From contig NZ_JACSQA010000010.1 of the NCBI RefSeq assembly GCF_014836845.1, positions 35,957-99,956 of the forward strand: a stretch of DNA of 64,000 bases, written 5' to 3'. The position numbers and the translations under genes were made by a program. The notes below the pieces were generated by a model, which had not been told where the DNA came from, made no database searches, and saw nothing but the letters and a program-made list of their open reading frames with translations. Shown piece after piece: positions 27,093 to 35,723 of this stretch; position 1 is the stretch's first letter, and each line of letters starts with the position of its first letter. The stretch comes from Ureibacillus galli. GTDB taxonomy: Bacteria > Bacillota > Bacilli > Bacillales_A > Planococcaceae.

Positions 27093-28046
27093 TTACCATT
27101 CAATAGAAGAGCTCGAGATACGTTTTACCCCCCGAATGGCACTTACTTCATCTACAAGTTTATGCATAGCAAGGTTTTTTTGTTTTGCTTCAACCATTAT
27201 GTCAAAGTCCTGATTGAGTTCTTTTGCGATCTTCAAGAAAGGGAGAACAAAGTCAATCGAAACAAAATCTGCATGTGAACGATAGGTTTGATTAGATTTT
27301 GGTGAAGAAATGTGCACTTTCGGAACATTGTTAAAAGAATTCCATGTGTTAAATATTCGAAGTAAATAATGAGGGAGATCAACATCCCCTTTATTTGCCA
27401 TATAGTGATGATAATCGAGTACCATTGGGATATTTTCCTTTTCACAAGTAGAGAGGGTTTCCCGAACGTTATACGTTTTGTCATCATTTTCTAGCGTCAT
27501 ATGATTGCGAATTTCCTTTGGTAATTGTTTTAGATTATGGTGGAATCTTTTTAAAGATTGATTTTTATCTCCATATGCTCCGCCTATATGAATATTAATT
27601 AATCCATTATGGAGGGCATTCAATGCTTGAAGCATTTTAAAATGATACTCCATATCTTTAACAGCATTCATTGTGACTTCTTCTCTTGGGCTTGTGAAAA
27701 GAGTATATTGATTTGGATGAAAACTTACTCTCAAATTAAATTTTTGTATTAGTTCTCCAAGTTCGTCCCATTTATCTTTGAATGGAGTATAGAAATCCCA
27801 CATTACTTCAGGATGAGTTGCTAAAGGGACAATGGAACTTGATAACCGATATAATTGAATTTCATGCGCGATATTATAATACAAAATTCTTTTCGTATGA
27901 TATAAATTTTGGGCGGTGATAGATTTTAACTTGTTTATCCGTTCACCTTTAGGTAGTTTTGAATAATGCGTAAAAGTTATTGTTTTTGATGGACTTGCAT
28001 CCCATAAGCCCAAAGCATTTGCAACATAACCAAACCGAATTTTCAT
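27093..28046 (-). CDS. uvsE: UV damage endonuclease UvsE
   Basis: TIM-barrel, metal-dependent endonuclease (317 residues) that nicks DNA 5' of UV lesions. Family motifs: the N-terminal KIRFGYVANALGLWDASPSK, SFHPNQYTLF, INIHIGGAYGDK, LENDDKTYNV and VLDYHHYMANK, which supply the metal ligands. In B. subtilis (YwjD) it protects spores. It lies next to splAB on the same strand, so 25.7-28.0 kb is a UV-repair block; a 150-bp gap suggests a separate promoter for splAB. Confidence 0.94.
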   Translation of the reverse strand: MKIRFGYVANALGLWDASPSKTITFTHYSKLPKGERINKLKSITAQNLYHTKRILYYNIAHEIQLYRLSSSIVPLATHPEVMWDFYTPFKDKWDELGELIQKFNLRVSFHPNQYTLFTSPREEVTMNAVKDMEYHFKMLQALNALHNGLINIHIGGAYGDKNQSLKRFHHNLKQLPKEIRNHMTLENDDKTYNVRETLSTCEKENIPMVLDYHHYMANKGDVDLPHYLLRIFNTWNSFNNVPKVHISSPKSNQTYRSHADFVSIDFVLPFLKIAKELNQDFDIMVEAKQKNLAMHKLVDEVSAIRGVKRISSSSIEW

Positions 28047-28223
28047 CTAGTTTTCCCCTAAAAAATTTGAATATGAGATATACCATTAATAATGGTTTAT
28101 TTTTCTCCAAAATAATGACCGTATACAGAGAAAAAGGTGGAAAGGAAAAATAAAAATAGGTTGGTTCAATCCTAGGAGACTTTACATAGTAGTAAATAGA
28201 AGATGGAAATGATCATCAAAAAA

Positions 28224-28257
28224 ATGCGTTCGGATTATTATCCAAACGCATCTTTTT
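28224..28257 (-). terminator. Terminator of the aldo/keto reductase gene
   Basis: Arms ATGCGTT-GGAT and ATCC-AACGCAT, with a T run on the minus-strand side (seven T). It lies 14 bp after the gene's stop. Confidence 0.85.
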
Positions 28258-28270
28258 GATGAATTTTTAA

Positions 28271-29113
28271 TTAAAAATCAAAATTATCAGGATCTGGACC
28301 TACTCGTAAATTTTGATTTAAGCTATTAATAAGCTCCATATCCTCATTTGATAGTTCAAAGTCAAAAATGTTAGCATTTTCCACAATTCGGTGCTCTTTT
28401 GTTGATTTTGGAATTGTCACAACTCCATTTTGTAAGTCCCATCTTAAGATGACTTGTGGCACAGTTTTATTATATTTATTTGCTATATCTTTTAAAACTG
28501 GTTGATCTAATAGTTGACCTTGCATTAATGGTGACCAAGCTTCTAATTGAATGCCATTATCTTGGCAGAACGTTTTTACTTCCAGTTGTGTTAAACGTGG
28601 GTGATATTCAACTTGGTTGATCATTGGTTTAATTTCTGCATCTTTTAGTAAGTCTTCAAGGTGATGCACTTGGAAGTTACTTACCCCAATTGCTCTAACT
28701 TTTCCTTCTTTATAAAGAGTTTCCAATGCTCTCCAAGCATCTTTGTATTTACCTTCTACTGGCCAATGAATTAGGTATAAATCTAAATAATCAAGACCTA
28801 ACTTATTTAAACTTGCTTCATAAGCTGCAAGTGTCGATTCGTAGCCTAATTCAGAATTCCAAACTTTCGAAGTAATAAATAAATCTTCTCTAGAAATACC
28901 TTCTTCTTCAATTGCTTCACGAATTGCTTGTCCAACACCTGCTTCATTTTCATAAATAGCTGCTGTGTCAATACTACGATAACCGTGTTTAATAGCATAT
29001 TTAACGGCGTTTACTAATTCAGGTCCTTCTTCTACTTTGAAAACACCAAGTCCAAACCAAGGCATTTTAACCCCGTTATTCAATGTTGTTGTATCTTGTA
29101 AATTTTTCACCAT
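28271..29113 (-). CDS. yvgN: Aldo/keto reductase, YvgN-like glyoxal/methylglyoxal reductase
   Basis: NADPH-dependent reductase (280 residues) of AKR family 5. The catalytic tetrad is visible: Asp and Tyr in [13 protein letters not shown], Lys in FITSKVWN and His in LIHWPVEG; the NADPH region is [17 protein letters not shown]. The end [11 protein letters not shown] matches YvgN closely. Start 29113 ([14 protein letters not shown]) has GGAGGT 7 bp upstream, preferred over ATG 29128. An ACTTTAAAGT box lies about 70 bp upstream and is shared with the HxlR/MFS intergenic region, so it is probably in the same regulon. Confidence 0.92.
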   Translation of the reverse strand: MVKNLQDTTTLNNGVKMPWFGLGVFKVEEGPELVNAVKYAIKHGYRSIDTAAIYENEAGVGQAIREAIEEEGISREDLFITSKVWNSELGYESTLAAYEASLNKLGLDYLDLYLIHWPVEGKYKDAWRALETLYKEGKVRAIGVSNFQVHHLEDLLKDAEIKPMINQVEYHPRLTQLEVKTFCQDNGIQLEAWSPLMQGQLLDQPVLKDIANKYNKTVPQVILRWDLQNGVVTIPKSTKEHRIVENANIFDFELSNEDMELINSLNQNLRVGPDPDNFDF

Positions 29114-29185
29114 GATATATACCTCCATTTTTTATATTAAGAGAAACATGTAATAAAATTGAATTACATATCACTCCCTTATTTT

Positions 29186-29195
29186 ACTTTAAAGT
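29186..29195. promoter_or_regulatory. ACTTTAAAGT operator before the reductase
   Basis: Perfect 10-bp palindrome, the same sequence as two boxes between the MFS and HxlR genes (30518-30527 and 30556-30565). Probable binding site of the HxlR regulator. Confidence 0.6.
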
Positions 29196-29211
29196 GCTAG
29201 TTTAATTACAG

Positions 29212-30396
29212 TCAGGCGTCTTTTTTTTCAAGTGAACGACTATACCCTGTTAAAAGGACGGCTGCTAAAACCATAAGAGCTCCTATCCAAGTTGTATGAA
29301 TGATTCCAATAGAGTTTGTCACAAGACCACCTAAGAAGGAGCCAAGTGCAATTCCGGCATTAAATGCGGCAATATTAATAGCCGACGCTACGTCTACTGC
29401 AGAAGGAACATAGCGTTCTGCCAACATAACGACATAAACTTGTAGACCCGGTACATTCATAAACGCCATCAGTCCCATAAAGAATATCGTGATTAATCCA
29501 ACGACTTTATAAGGGATTGTAAAGTACAAAATGAATAGAATAACGGCTTGAATTATAAACATATAAAATAATGCTTTAATGGGATTTTGGTTGGAAAGTT
29601 TTCCACCTACCATATTCCCAATGGCAATGGCTATACCGTAAATAAGTAAAATGATAGCAACTGTATCTTCTTTTAACCCAGTGATATTTTGTAGTAATGG
29701 TGCTAAATAAGTGAAAACTACGAAGGTTCCTCCGTATCCTAAAGCGGTAATGATAAATATTAATAATAAACGACCATTTGTAATGAGTTTTAATTGATCT
29801 TTAATTTTAGTAAGCTTCCCTTTTCGTAAATCTGATGGTACAAGAATACTATTCGCGATAAGGGCAATGACCCCAATTAATACAATTACGAGAAAGGCCA
29901 CTCTCCAACCCATTTGTTGGCCGATAAATGTCCCAAAAGGAACTCCAGTAACCGTTGCGACTGTCAGTCCGGTAAACATAATGGAAATGGCACTAGCTCT
30001 TTTATTCTCTGGTACTAAATCAGCTGCAATCGTTGATCCGATGGACATGAAAACTCCATGGGAAAAGGCAGAAATCACTCGAGCTCCTAGTAATACCCCG
30101 ATGTTAGTAGCAACTGCAGCGATGCTATTCCCTAAAATAAATATAATCATAATCCAAATTAATAAAGTTTTACGTGGCACTCTAGAAGTAACTGAAGTTA
30201 AAATAGGTGCTCCAAATGTTACGCCTAACGCGTATAAAGAAACCGTTAAACCCGCTGTAGTAACGGATATATTTAAATCCTCGGCAATTAAAGGCAATAG
30301 TCCGACACTAATAAACTCTGTAGTGCCTATGGCAAATGCACTCACTGCAAGGGCTAACAAGGCGAAAGTACTTCGTTTATTATTTGTAGACGACAT
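29212..30396 (-). CDS. MFS transporter, DHA1 (AraJ/YdhP-like) family
   Basis: A 12-TM major facilitator protein (394 residues) similar to AraJ/PbuE/YdhP-type effluxers. Family signs are the first TM sequence FAIGTTEFISVGLLPLIAEDL and the motif RVPRKTLLIWIM between TM2 and TM3, plus SHGVFMSIGSTIAADLVP. Substrate unknown. TAGGAGG precedes the ATG. Divergent from an HxlR regulator with two palindromes in between and followed by yvgN on the same strand, which suggests an electrophile or drug response. Confidence 0.88.
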   Translation of the reverse strand: MSSTNNKRSTFALLALAVSAFAIGTTEFISVGLLPLIAEDLNISVTTAGLTVSLYALGVTFGAPILTSVTSRVPRKTLLIWIMIIFILGNSIAAVATNIGVLLGARVISAFSHGVFMSIGSTIAADLVPENKRASAISIMFTGLTVATVTGVPFGTFIGQQMGWRVAFLVIVLIGVIALIANSILVPSDLRKGKLTKIKDQLKLITNGRLLLIFIITALGYGGTFVVFTYLAPLLQNITGLKEDTVAIILLIYGIAIAIGNMVGGKLSNQNPIKALFYMFIIQAVILFILYFTIPYKVVGLITIFFMGLMAFMNVPGLQVYVVMLAERYVPSAVDVASAINIAAFNAGIALGSFLGGLVTNSIGIIHTTWIGALMVLAAVLLTGYSRSLEKKDA

Positions 30397-30509
30397 AATT
30401 TTTCCTCCTAATCATTTTAGTAACAGATTGTTCCTTTCACTTAGCGCTACAGTGAATATGTTCTTTTCAACCCGCAGATGCTATTATGAGATAAAAAGAT
30501 TTAAAAGAG

Positions 30510-30570
30510 AAGTACGTACTTTAAAGTGATATAGGCACAAGAAAGTACTATAGGAACTTTAAAGTACCTA
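30510..30570. promoter_or_regulatory. Divergent operator region, three related palindromes
   Basis: AAGTACGTACTT (30510-30521) merges into ACTTTAAAGT (30518-30527). A second ACTTTAAAGT (30556-30565) is the centre of the near-perfect 20-mer TAGGAACTTTAAAGTACCTA (30551-30570). The last palindrome ends 17 bp before the hxlR-type gene start and would block its promoter when bound. Confidence 0.72.
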
Positions 30571-30586
30571 TAAAGGAGAATTTAGT

Positions 30587-30958
30587 ATGCAACAAAAGAA
30601 GTACAATATATCTGTAGAAGCTACTTTAGAAGTAATTGGTGGAAAGTGGAAATGCGTCATTTTATGTCACTTAACCCACGGAAAGAAACGTACAAATGAA
30701 TTAAAACGTCTTATGCCGAACATAACGCAAAAAATGTTAACCCAACAGTTGCGGGAATTAGAGGAAGATGGAGTTATAAATCGAATTGTCTATAATCAAG
30801 TACCACCAAAAGTGGAATATGAATTAAGTGAGTATGGATGGAGTTTGAAAGGGATTTTGGATGCCCTTTGTTCGTGGGGAGAAAATCATATAACAAAAGT
30901 ATATGGTGATAAATTTGCAGTTCTAGAAGAGAATATTTTAAATGAACATTTAAAGTAG
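30587..30958 (+). CDS. HxlR-family transcriptional regulator
   Basis: A 123-residue winged-helix regulator with the family's core: LEVIGGKWKCVILCHLTHGKKR, TNELKRLMPNITQKMLTQQL and the wing RIVYNQVPPKVEYELSEYG. A Cys in the first helix (KCVILC) could serve as a redox or electrophile sensor, as in YodB/HypR; this is inference. AAGGAGA precedes the ATG. Divergent from the MFS gene and flanked by its probable operators. Confidence 0.92.
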   Translation: MQQKKYNISVEATLEVIGGKWKCVILCHLTHGKKRTNELKRLMPNITQKMLTQQLRELEEDGVINRIVYNQVPPKVEYELSEYGWSLKGILDALCSWGENHITKVYGDKFAVLEENILNEHLK

Positions 30959-31115
30959 TAGGATCAGTATCTTTCAACTAGATTATTTTAATTGGGCTTA
31001 TAGTATTTACTTTATTGAATATAATAATTTTAGGCTTTAGTGGTTTACATTAACATAGATTTCTAATCAACAATATTCAATACATTACACGTACTAGAAC
31101 AAGGAGGAAATATAA

Positions 31116-31865
31116 GTGTCAGAACGTTTTAAAGGGAAAGTAGTTATCGTTACGGGTGGTGCAAGTGGAATTGGTGAAGCGGCAGTAAAGCAATTTGTAC
31201 AAGAGGGTGCAAAGGTCGTTATCTCAGATATGTCAGATAAAGGGAAGAATTTGTCTGATCAACTTAATAGTGAAGGAAATGAAACAACTTATATTCGAAC
31301 AGATGTAACTAATGAAGAGGACGTTAAAAATCTTATTGATGCTACAGTTGAGAAATATGGTAGTGTCGACGTACTTTTTGCAAATGCAGGAATCGGTGGC
31401 ATGACAGTTGTACATGAAACAGATTATTCGGAGTGGAAGAAAATAGTTGATGTTAACTTGAATGGTGTTTTCTTATGTAACAAATATGCAATTGCACAAA
31501 TGTTAAAGCAAGAAAACGGAGGAGCAATCGTTAATAATGATTCAATCCATGGTTTTGTAGGGAAAGCAGGCGTAGGTGCTTATAGTGCAGCAAAAGGTGG
31601 AGTAAAACTATTAACGCAAACGGCAACTGCCGAGTATGCTTCTAAAGGTATCCGAATAAATAATGTAAATCCGGGTTATATTGATACGCCTTTGCTCGCT
31701 GGTTTAACACCAGAAATGCGACAAGAGCTAATTAACCTTCATCCGATTGGTAGATTAGGAAAACCAGAGGAAGTGGCGAAAGCAGTTGCCTTCCTTGCAA
31801 GTGATGATGCGTCATTTATTACAGGGGCAAGTCTCTTAGTAGATGGTGGGTATACAGCTATTTAA
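31116..31865 (+). CDS. Short-chain dehydrogenase/reductase
   Basis: Classical SDR of 249 residues. The cofactor motif is TGGASGIGE; Asp in VISDMSDKG would favour NAD(H); NAG is in LFANAGIGG; the catalytic Tyr-Lys pair is in GAYSAAKGG, with the upstream Ser shown as NNDSIHGFVG. GTG start with AAGGAGG 8 bp upstream. Closely similar in design to the SDR gene at 42 kb. Substrate unknown. It may belong to the HxlR neighbourhood but has no ACTTTAAAGT box directly before it. Confidence 0.9.
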   Translation: MSERFKGKVVIVTGGASGIGEAAVKQFVQEGAKVVISDMSDKGKNLSDQLNSEGNETTYIRTDVTNEEDVKNLIDATVEKYGSVDVLFANAGIGGMTVVHETDYSEWKKIVDVNLNGVFLCNKYAIAQMLKQENGGAIVNNDSIHGFVGKAGVGAYSAAKGGVKLLTQTATAEYASKGIRINNVNPGYIDTPLLAGLTPEMRQELINLHPIGRLGKPEEVAKAVAFLASDDASFITGASLLVDGGYTAI

Positions 31866-31880
31866 ATATGTGGACGATAA

Positions 31881-31922
31881 CAAAGCTCAACCATTAGCAT
31901 CGACTAATGGTTGAGTTTTTTA
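31881..31922 (+). terminator. SDR terminator
   Basis: Stem AGCTCAACCATTAG / CTAATGGTTGAGTT followed by T-rich sequence. Confidence 0.85.
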
Positions 31923-31983
31923 TTTTAGGCCGTAAGGATAGTTACTCTGATTTTAAAAAGAATCCCAATATTCGTTTCGTCTA

Positions 31984-32148
31984 CAAAAATGTTTGCAAGT
32001 TTACAAATAGTAAACTACATGTAGGCAATTTTGTTTACATGTAAACAAACTCGTTTACATGGGATAATAGCAAGATGTAAACAAATTTGTTACTAAAGAT
32101 TACCGAAATGTCTACAAAACACAACAGTTTACAAGATGTTTACAGTTA
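31984..32148. repeat. Palindromic repeat array, putative centromere (parC) of a partition locus
   Basis: About nine copies of (T)GTTTACA or its complement in 165 bp upstream of the actin-like gene. The centre is a perfect 20-bp palindrome TTTGTTTACATGTAAACAAA (32030-32049). Flanking units include GTTTACAAA, AGTAAAC, CTACATGTAG, CGTTTACATG, GATGTAAACAAA, ATGTCTACAA, CAGTTTACAAG and ATGTTTACAG. Type II partition loci place their centromere, which also acts as operator, in this position. Confidence 0.72.
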
Positions 32149-32247
32149 TATATCTTTTAGGTAATGCCAATTGAAGAATGTAGAAATCTCCTATAACCTT
32201 TAAGTTAGAAGTAAGGTTTTACTAAACTAATGAAAAGGAATGATTAA

Positions 32248-33420
32248 ATGATGAACACTCGAATGGCAGCTGTTGATGTTGGTAATGATTCCATTAAAGC
32301 TATTTTTGGAGAATTAGAGTATGAGTTAAATATTCCTAATATTATGGCAATTGACACGGAAGATCGACCGGTAATTGGAAAAGAAGAATTAGATAATAAA
32401 AATCCATTAGAAGGAATTCATATTAAAGTACATTCACCTGCATTGAAAGAAAATAATGCGATCTATCGTGTAGGTCATTTGGCAACGAAAAGTGGCAATG
32501 CTACGGAACTAGATCCGGGAAGTGCAAAATCCGAAGAAGATCAAACATTAGTCATGCTTTTTGCAACGTTAGCATTAGATGCTGTTCATGAAAAAAATAC
32601 GAGCCAGTTCCCTCGTACAAAAAATGTGATTGATGCAAATTATACCCTTGGAACGGGCCTACCTCTACGTGAAGTAAAGGAAGGAAAGGATGCAGGATAT
32701 CGCTCTAAATTAGTTGGTTCTGTCCACCAAGTAGAGTTTCTAGTTACACCAAAATATCAAGGGTTAAAGGTAAATATTAAATTCAATGAGGTAAAGATAT
32801 ATCCAGAAGGATTTGCCGCTTACATTAATCTCGTAATGGACAATCAACTAAAAGTTATTAATAAAGATTTAATCGATAAAAGAATTATCATCCAAGATAT
32901 AGGAGGACTATCAACGGATATTGCCGTCATTAAAAACCGAAATGTTGATGATGATAAAGCACAAGGATTTAATCTAGGTGTATCGGAATCATTAGAGGCA
33001 ATTAGAGAAGAAATTCGCTCCAAACATGGTATTGAATTGGATAGTCGTCGTGATGTTGTTGAAATTATTACGAGGAAAAATGATCGGAATCATATTATGG
33101 TAAAGGGAAGTCGGACAAGTGTCCATGATATTACAGACCGGATCTTACTTGAACTAGCTAAAAAGCAATACCGTCTATTAAGAAATGTTTGGCAAAAAAA
33201 TTCCCAAACAGAAATCTGCTATTTTGTAGGTGGAGGAGCTAATGTATTAAAAGAATATATAAAAACATTAAATAACAATTTAGATGGATATAATATTGAA
33301 TTTTTTGAAGATGAAAAAGAGAGCATTTGGATGATGGCCAATGCTTATTATAAACTTATTACGGATTTTGCCCGAAAGATGGAAAAGCCGAAATCACCTC
33401 AAGAACCTGTGAAAAATTAA
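32248..33420 (+). CDS. parM: Actin-like ATPase, ParM/Alp family
   Basis: Plasmid-segregation-type actin homologue (390 residues). Phosphate-1 motif near the start, MAAVDVGNDSIKAIFG; phosphate-2 motif IIIQDIGGLSTDIAVI at about 211-226; adenosine motif CYFVGGGANVLKEYI near 330. Such proteins polymerise to push replicons apart when capped by a ParR bound to a centromere. The repeats upstream and the DNA-binding-like gene downstream complete a ParMRC layout. Finding it between chromosomal genes suggests a captured plasmid locus or a chromosomal role. AAGGA lies 8-10 bp before ATG 32248; ATG 32251 is also possible. Confidence 0.85.
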   Translation: MMNTRMAAVDVGNDSIKAIFGELEYELNIPNIMAIDTEDRPVIGKEELDNKNPLEGIHIKVHSPALKENNAIYRVGHLATKSGNATELDPGSAKSEEDQTLVMLFATLALDAVHEKNTSQFPRTKNVIDANYTLGTGLPLREVKEGKDAGYRSKLVGSVHQVEFLVTPKYQGLKVNIKFNEVKIYPEGFAAYINLVMDNQLKVINKDLIDKRIIIQDIGGLSTDIAVIKNRNVDDDKAQGFNLGVSESLEAIREEIRSKHGIELDSRRDVVEIITRKNDRNHIMVKGSRTSVHDITDRILLELAKKQYRLLRNVWQKNSQTEICYFVGGGANVLKEYIKTLNNNLDGYNIEFFEDEKESIWMMANAYYKLITDFARKMEKPKSPQEPVKN

Positions 33421-33433
33421 TTAGGGTGATCAT

Positions 33434-34030
33434 ATGAAAAGCTCAAATTCTAATGAGATAAAGAGGGGACAAGCCATTTCATTTCGTATCCCTTCCGATA
33501 CACCTGACCATCTACTGAAACATTTACAAAAGCTAAAGGAAATTGAAAGACGGAATTTCTCAAGTAAAATTGCCGAGTTTGTCTTGCGAGGGGTCGGTCA
33601 ATCTTTTTCGAAGGAAAGGGAAACGATTACGATTCCCCTTCCTCATAGTTTAAGCAAATCCCAACGAGACTGGCTAAAACATGAGCATTCAGAGGCGCTA
33701 CTAGGAACGATACTTTACCAACTTTTAATGGATCCTGTTCGTGCCACTGCTTTGTTATCATCTTTAAATAGTAACTCCTTAGATATAGATGAAGCTTTGT
33801 ATTTACCAGAAGAGATGTACAAAGAGTCATCCATTAAAGAAACAACTTATGGGGAAGATAGTAAAGGAACACCTACTGACGGGAATATAGAAATGATGGA
33901 TGATTTGGACACCTTTGATTGGGACAAAGCAACACAACATCAATCGATTAATGTGGAAGAAGAACCGACAGACATGGAAAATGATCTCGACAGTTTATTA
34001 GGAGATTTTCTAAGTAAAATGAATAAGTAG
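33434..34030 (+). CDS. ParR-like DNA-binding adaptor with two putative RHH motifs
   Basis: A 198-residue protein. Residues 12-57 have beta-alpha-alpha shape (QAISFRIPSDTPDHLLKHLQ, then NFSSKIAEFVLRGV), and 64-102 repeat it (ETITIPLPHSLSKSQRDWL, then ALLGTILYQLLMDP). This fits two tandem ribbon-helix-helix motifs, as used by ParR proteins to bind centromere repeats. The rest is acidic (EEPTDMENDLDSLLGDFLSKM), a likely contact to the actin filament. It starts 13 bp after parM with AGGGTGAT before the ATG. The ParR role is inferred from fold pattern and position. Confidence 0.68.
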   Translation: MKSSNSNEIKRGQAISFRIPSDTPDHLLKHLQKLKEIERRNFSSKIAEFVLRGVGQSFSKERETITIPLPHSLSKSQRDWLKHEHSEALLGTILYQLLMDPVRATALLSSLNSNSLDIDEALYLPEEMYKESSIKETTYGEDSKGTPTDGNIEMMDDLDTFDWDKATQHQSINVEEEPTDMENDLDSLLGDFLSKMNK

Positions 34031-34044
34031 TATATAAATTTTTA

Positions 34045-34078
34045 AAATCTCACCTTTTAAGAAAGGCGGGATTTTTCT
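34045..34078. terminator. Shared terminator of parMR and the convergent membrane gene
   Basis: Arms AAATCTC-CCTTT and AAAGG-GGGATTT with TTTTC on one side and A-rich sequence on the other, between converging genes; it overlaps the last codons of the minus-strand gene. Confidence 0.65.
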
Positions 34079-34731
34079 TGTATTAGTCGTTTTTGTTGAT
34101 AAGCCTTTGTTGCAAGTAGTGCAACTATTAAAAGAAATTCGGCTATATTATGAGGAGCATTGATTTGCAAAAGATAATTGAGTATAGGGACTAATCCCAT
34201 AGAAAGAATGCCAATAAAGTACCATGGCCATCTTTGTTTCCACCAAACCAAAATGGAAGTTATTAATAAAATAATGGATACGCCAATAATCATAACAGGA
34301 ATGTCTTCTTCATTCTTTGTATAACTTAAAACCCCATTCTTCCAAGTAGGCTCTAAAGAGAAACTAGGAACTAGTGAGTATAATTCGAAGATGATGAAAA
34401 AAAGTGTAAGAAAGATAACGAGCCATTGTATTCCTTTTTTTGAAGCCCATTTTATCTTAGTATTTACTATCGTATGCCAGGCAAAAAGCACGAGTAGAGG
34501 GGTAATCAATGCATGTAACCAATAACGTATTTCATTTAAAGCTTTCAGTAAATCGCCTTCCCCTATAAACTTTCCTAAAGCTAGAATTCCGTTATCATAG
34601 AGCAAGGCTATTATAACGAGTAATAGAACATTACTGACGTCGATCCAGCCATCCTGTTTAGCTAAAAGGATACCTATTATCAATAAAATGAAGAACGCAA
34701 TAGTAAGTAAAAAGTAAATAATGGTATCCAT
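34057..34731 (-). CDS. Multi-pass membrane protein, unknown function
   Basis: A 224-residue protein with about seven predicted TM helices: roughly 4-24, 32-50, 67-85, 98-118, 145-163, 170-188 and 194-208. No motif that I can tie to a family; His in the third helix (RYWLHALITPLL) is the only notable polar residue inside a TM. It has ATG with AAGAAGGGC upstream. Not obviously linked to its neighbours: it converges on the partition genes and diverges from the metNIQ operon. Confidence 0.75.
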   Translation of the reverse strand: MDTIIYFLLTIAFFILLIIGILLAKQDGWIDVSNVLLLVIIALLYDNGILALGKFIGEGDLLKALNEIRYWLHALITPLLVLFAWHTIVNTKIKWASKKGIQWLVIFLTLFFIIFELYSLVPSFSLEPTWKNGVLSYTKNEEDIPVMIIGVSIILLITSILVWWKQRWPWYFIGILSMGLVPILNYLLQINAPHNIAEFLLIVALLATKAYQQKRLIQEKSRLS

Positions 34732-34973
34732 AAAAATTGCCCTTCTTTCTCTTTTTCAACAGAGAATTTAAAATCTTCCTTAGTATAAATGTATACCTTG
34801 ATTTTATTCAAAAATCATTATAAATTTACAATGGATTATTGAACTATTAAAAGGTAAAAGTAGAGCCGGTAGTTAGTTACTTTGAAAACTAAACGAAAAT
34901 GACAACCATCTTTTATTGGGCTATAATGAGAAGAATTGACATCACCCTTCCCATCATAGAAAGGGGTTTTTTT

Positions 34974-35723
34974 ATGCTTAAATTAGATCGTGTTTCAAAA
35001 AGCTTTTCAACGTTTCAAGCAGTAAAATCAGTTTCTTTAACGATTAATCAGGGGGAAATCCATGGCATAATTGGGGCAAGTGGCGCTGGTAAATCGACTT
35101 TATTAAGATTAATGAATTTGTTGGAAGTCCCAGATGAAGGCGAAGTAGAAATAAATGGTCAACAACTAACAAGTATGAATAGTAAAAAACTTCGACAAGT
35201 TCGCAAATCATTAGGAATGATATTTCAGCATTTTAATTTAGTTGCCAATAAAACGGTTTATGACAATGTCGTTATACCTTTAGAATTGGCAAACTACCCA
35301 AGAGCAGAACGACGAAGCCGCGTTATGGAGTGTCTTCAATTTGTTGGTTTGGATAGTTTAATGGATAAATATCCTGCCCAATTAAGCGGTGGCCAAAAAC
35401 AGCGGGTTGCGATAGCTAGAGCATTAGCGAACAAGCCGCAAGTATTATTATGTGATGAGCCAACCTCTGCCCTAGATCCAAGTACTACTGCTGATATATT
35501 AACGGTATTAGAAAATATTAATAAAAGTTTAGGCGTGACAATTGTTATCGTCAGTCATGAGATGGAAGTCATTCGAAGTATTTGTAATCGCGTAACGGTC
35601 ATGGCAGACGGAGAAATTTATGACACAGTAAAATGTAAACCAACGGGAATATTAAATAAAGAGAATAGCCCAAAATACTTTGTCGAACAACTAACAAAGG
35701 ATGTTGAGATAGATCATGCTTGA
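34974..35723 (+). CDS. metN: MetN-like ABC transporter ATPase without NIL domain
   Basis: ATPase of a methionine-type importer. Walker A GASGAGKST, Q-loop MIFQHFNLV, signature LSGGQKQR, Walker [13 protein letters not shown], switch His in IVSHEME. The ATG at 34974 has AAAGGGG upstream; a start at 34899 would add 25 unlikely residues. The protein is 249 residues, against about 340 for typical MetN, because the C-terminal NIL (ACT-like) domain that senses methionine is absent. No S-box or T-box precedes the operon, so substrate and control may differ from the standard system. Confidence 0.85.
   Translation: MLKLDRVSKSFSTFQAVKSVSLTINQGEIHGIIGASGAGKSTLLRLMNLLEVPDEGEVEINGQQLTSMNSKKLRQVRKSLGMIFQHFNLVANKTVYDNVVIPLELANYPRAERRSRVMECLQFVGLDSLMDKYPAQLSGGQKQRVAIARALANKPQVLLCDEPTSALDPSTTADILTVLENINKSLGVTIVIVSHEMEVIRSICNRVTVMADGEIYDTVKCKPTGILNKENSPKYFVEQLTKDVEIDHA

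Noticed and set aside
29867..30529. Long plus-strand ORF (220 codons) opposite the MFS gene
   Set aside because: It is the antisense of a clear 12-TM transporter, has no ribosome site, and its composition is that of a shadow frame.
34860..34973. SAM (S-box) riboswitch or T-box before metNIQ
   Set aside because: I looked for the S-box conserved core (GAGGGA, CTGGCCC, GATGAA-type sequences) and for the T-box TGGNACCGCG sequence and found neither.
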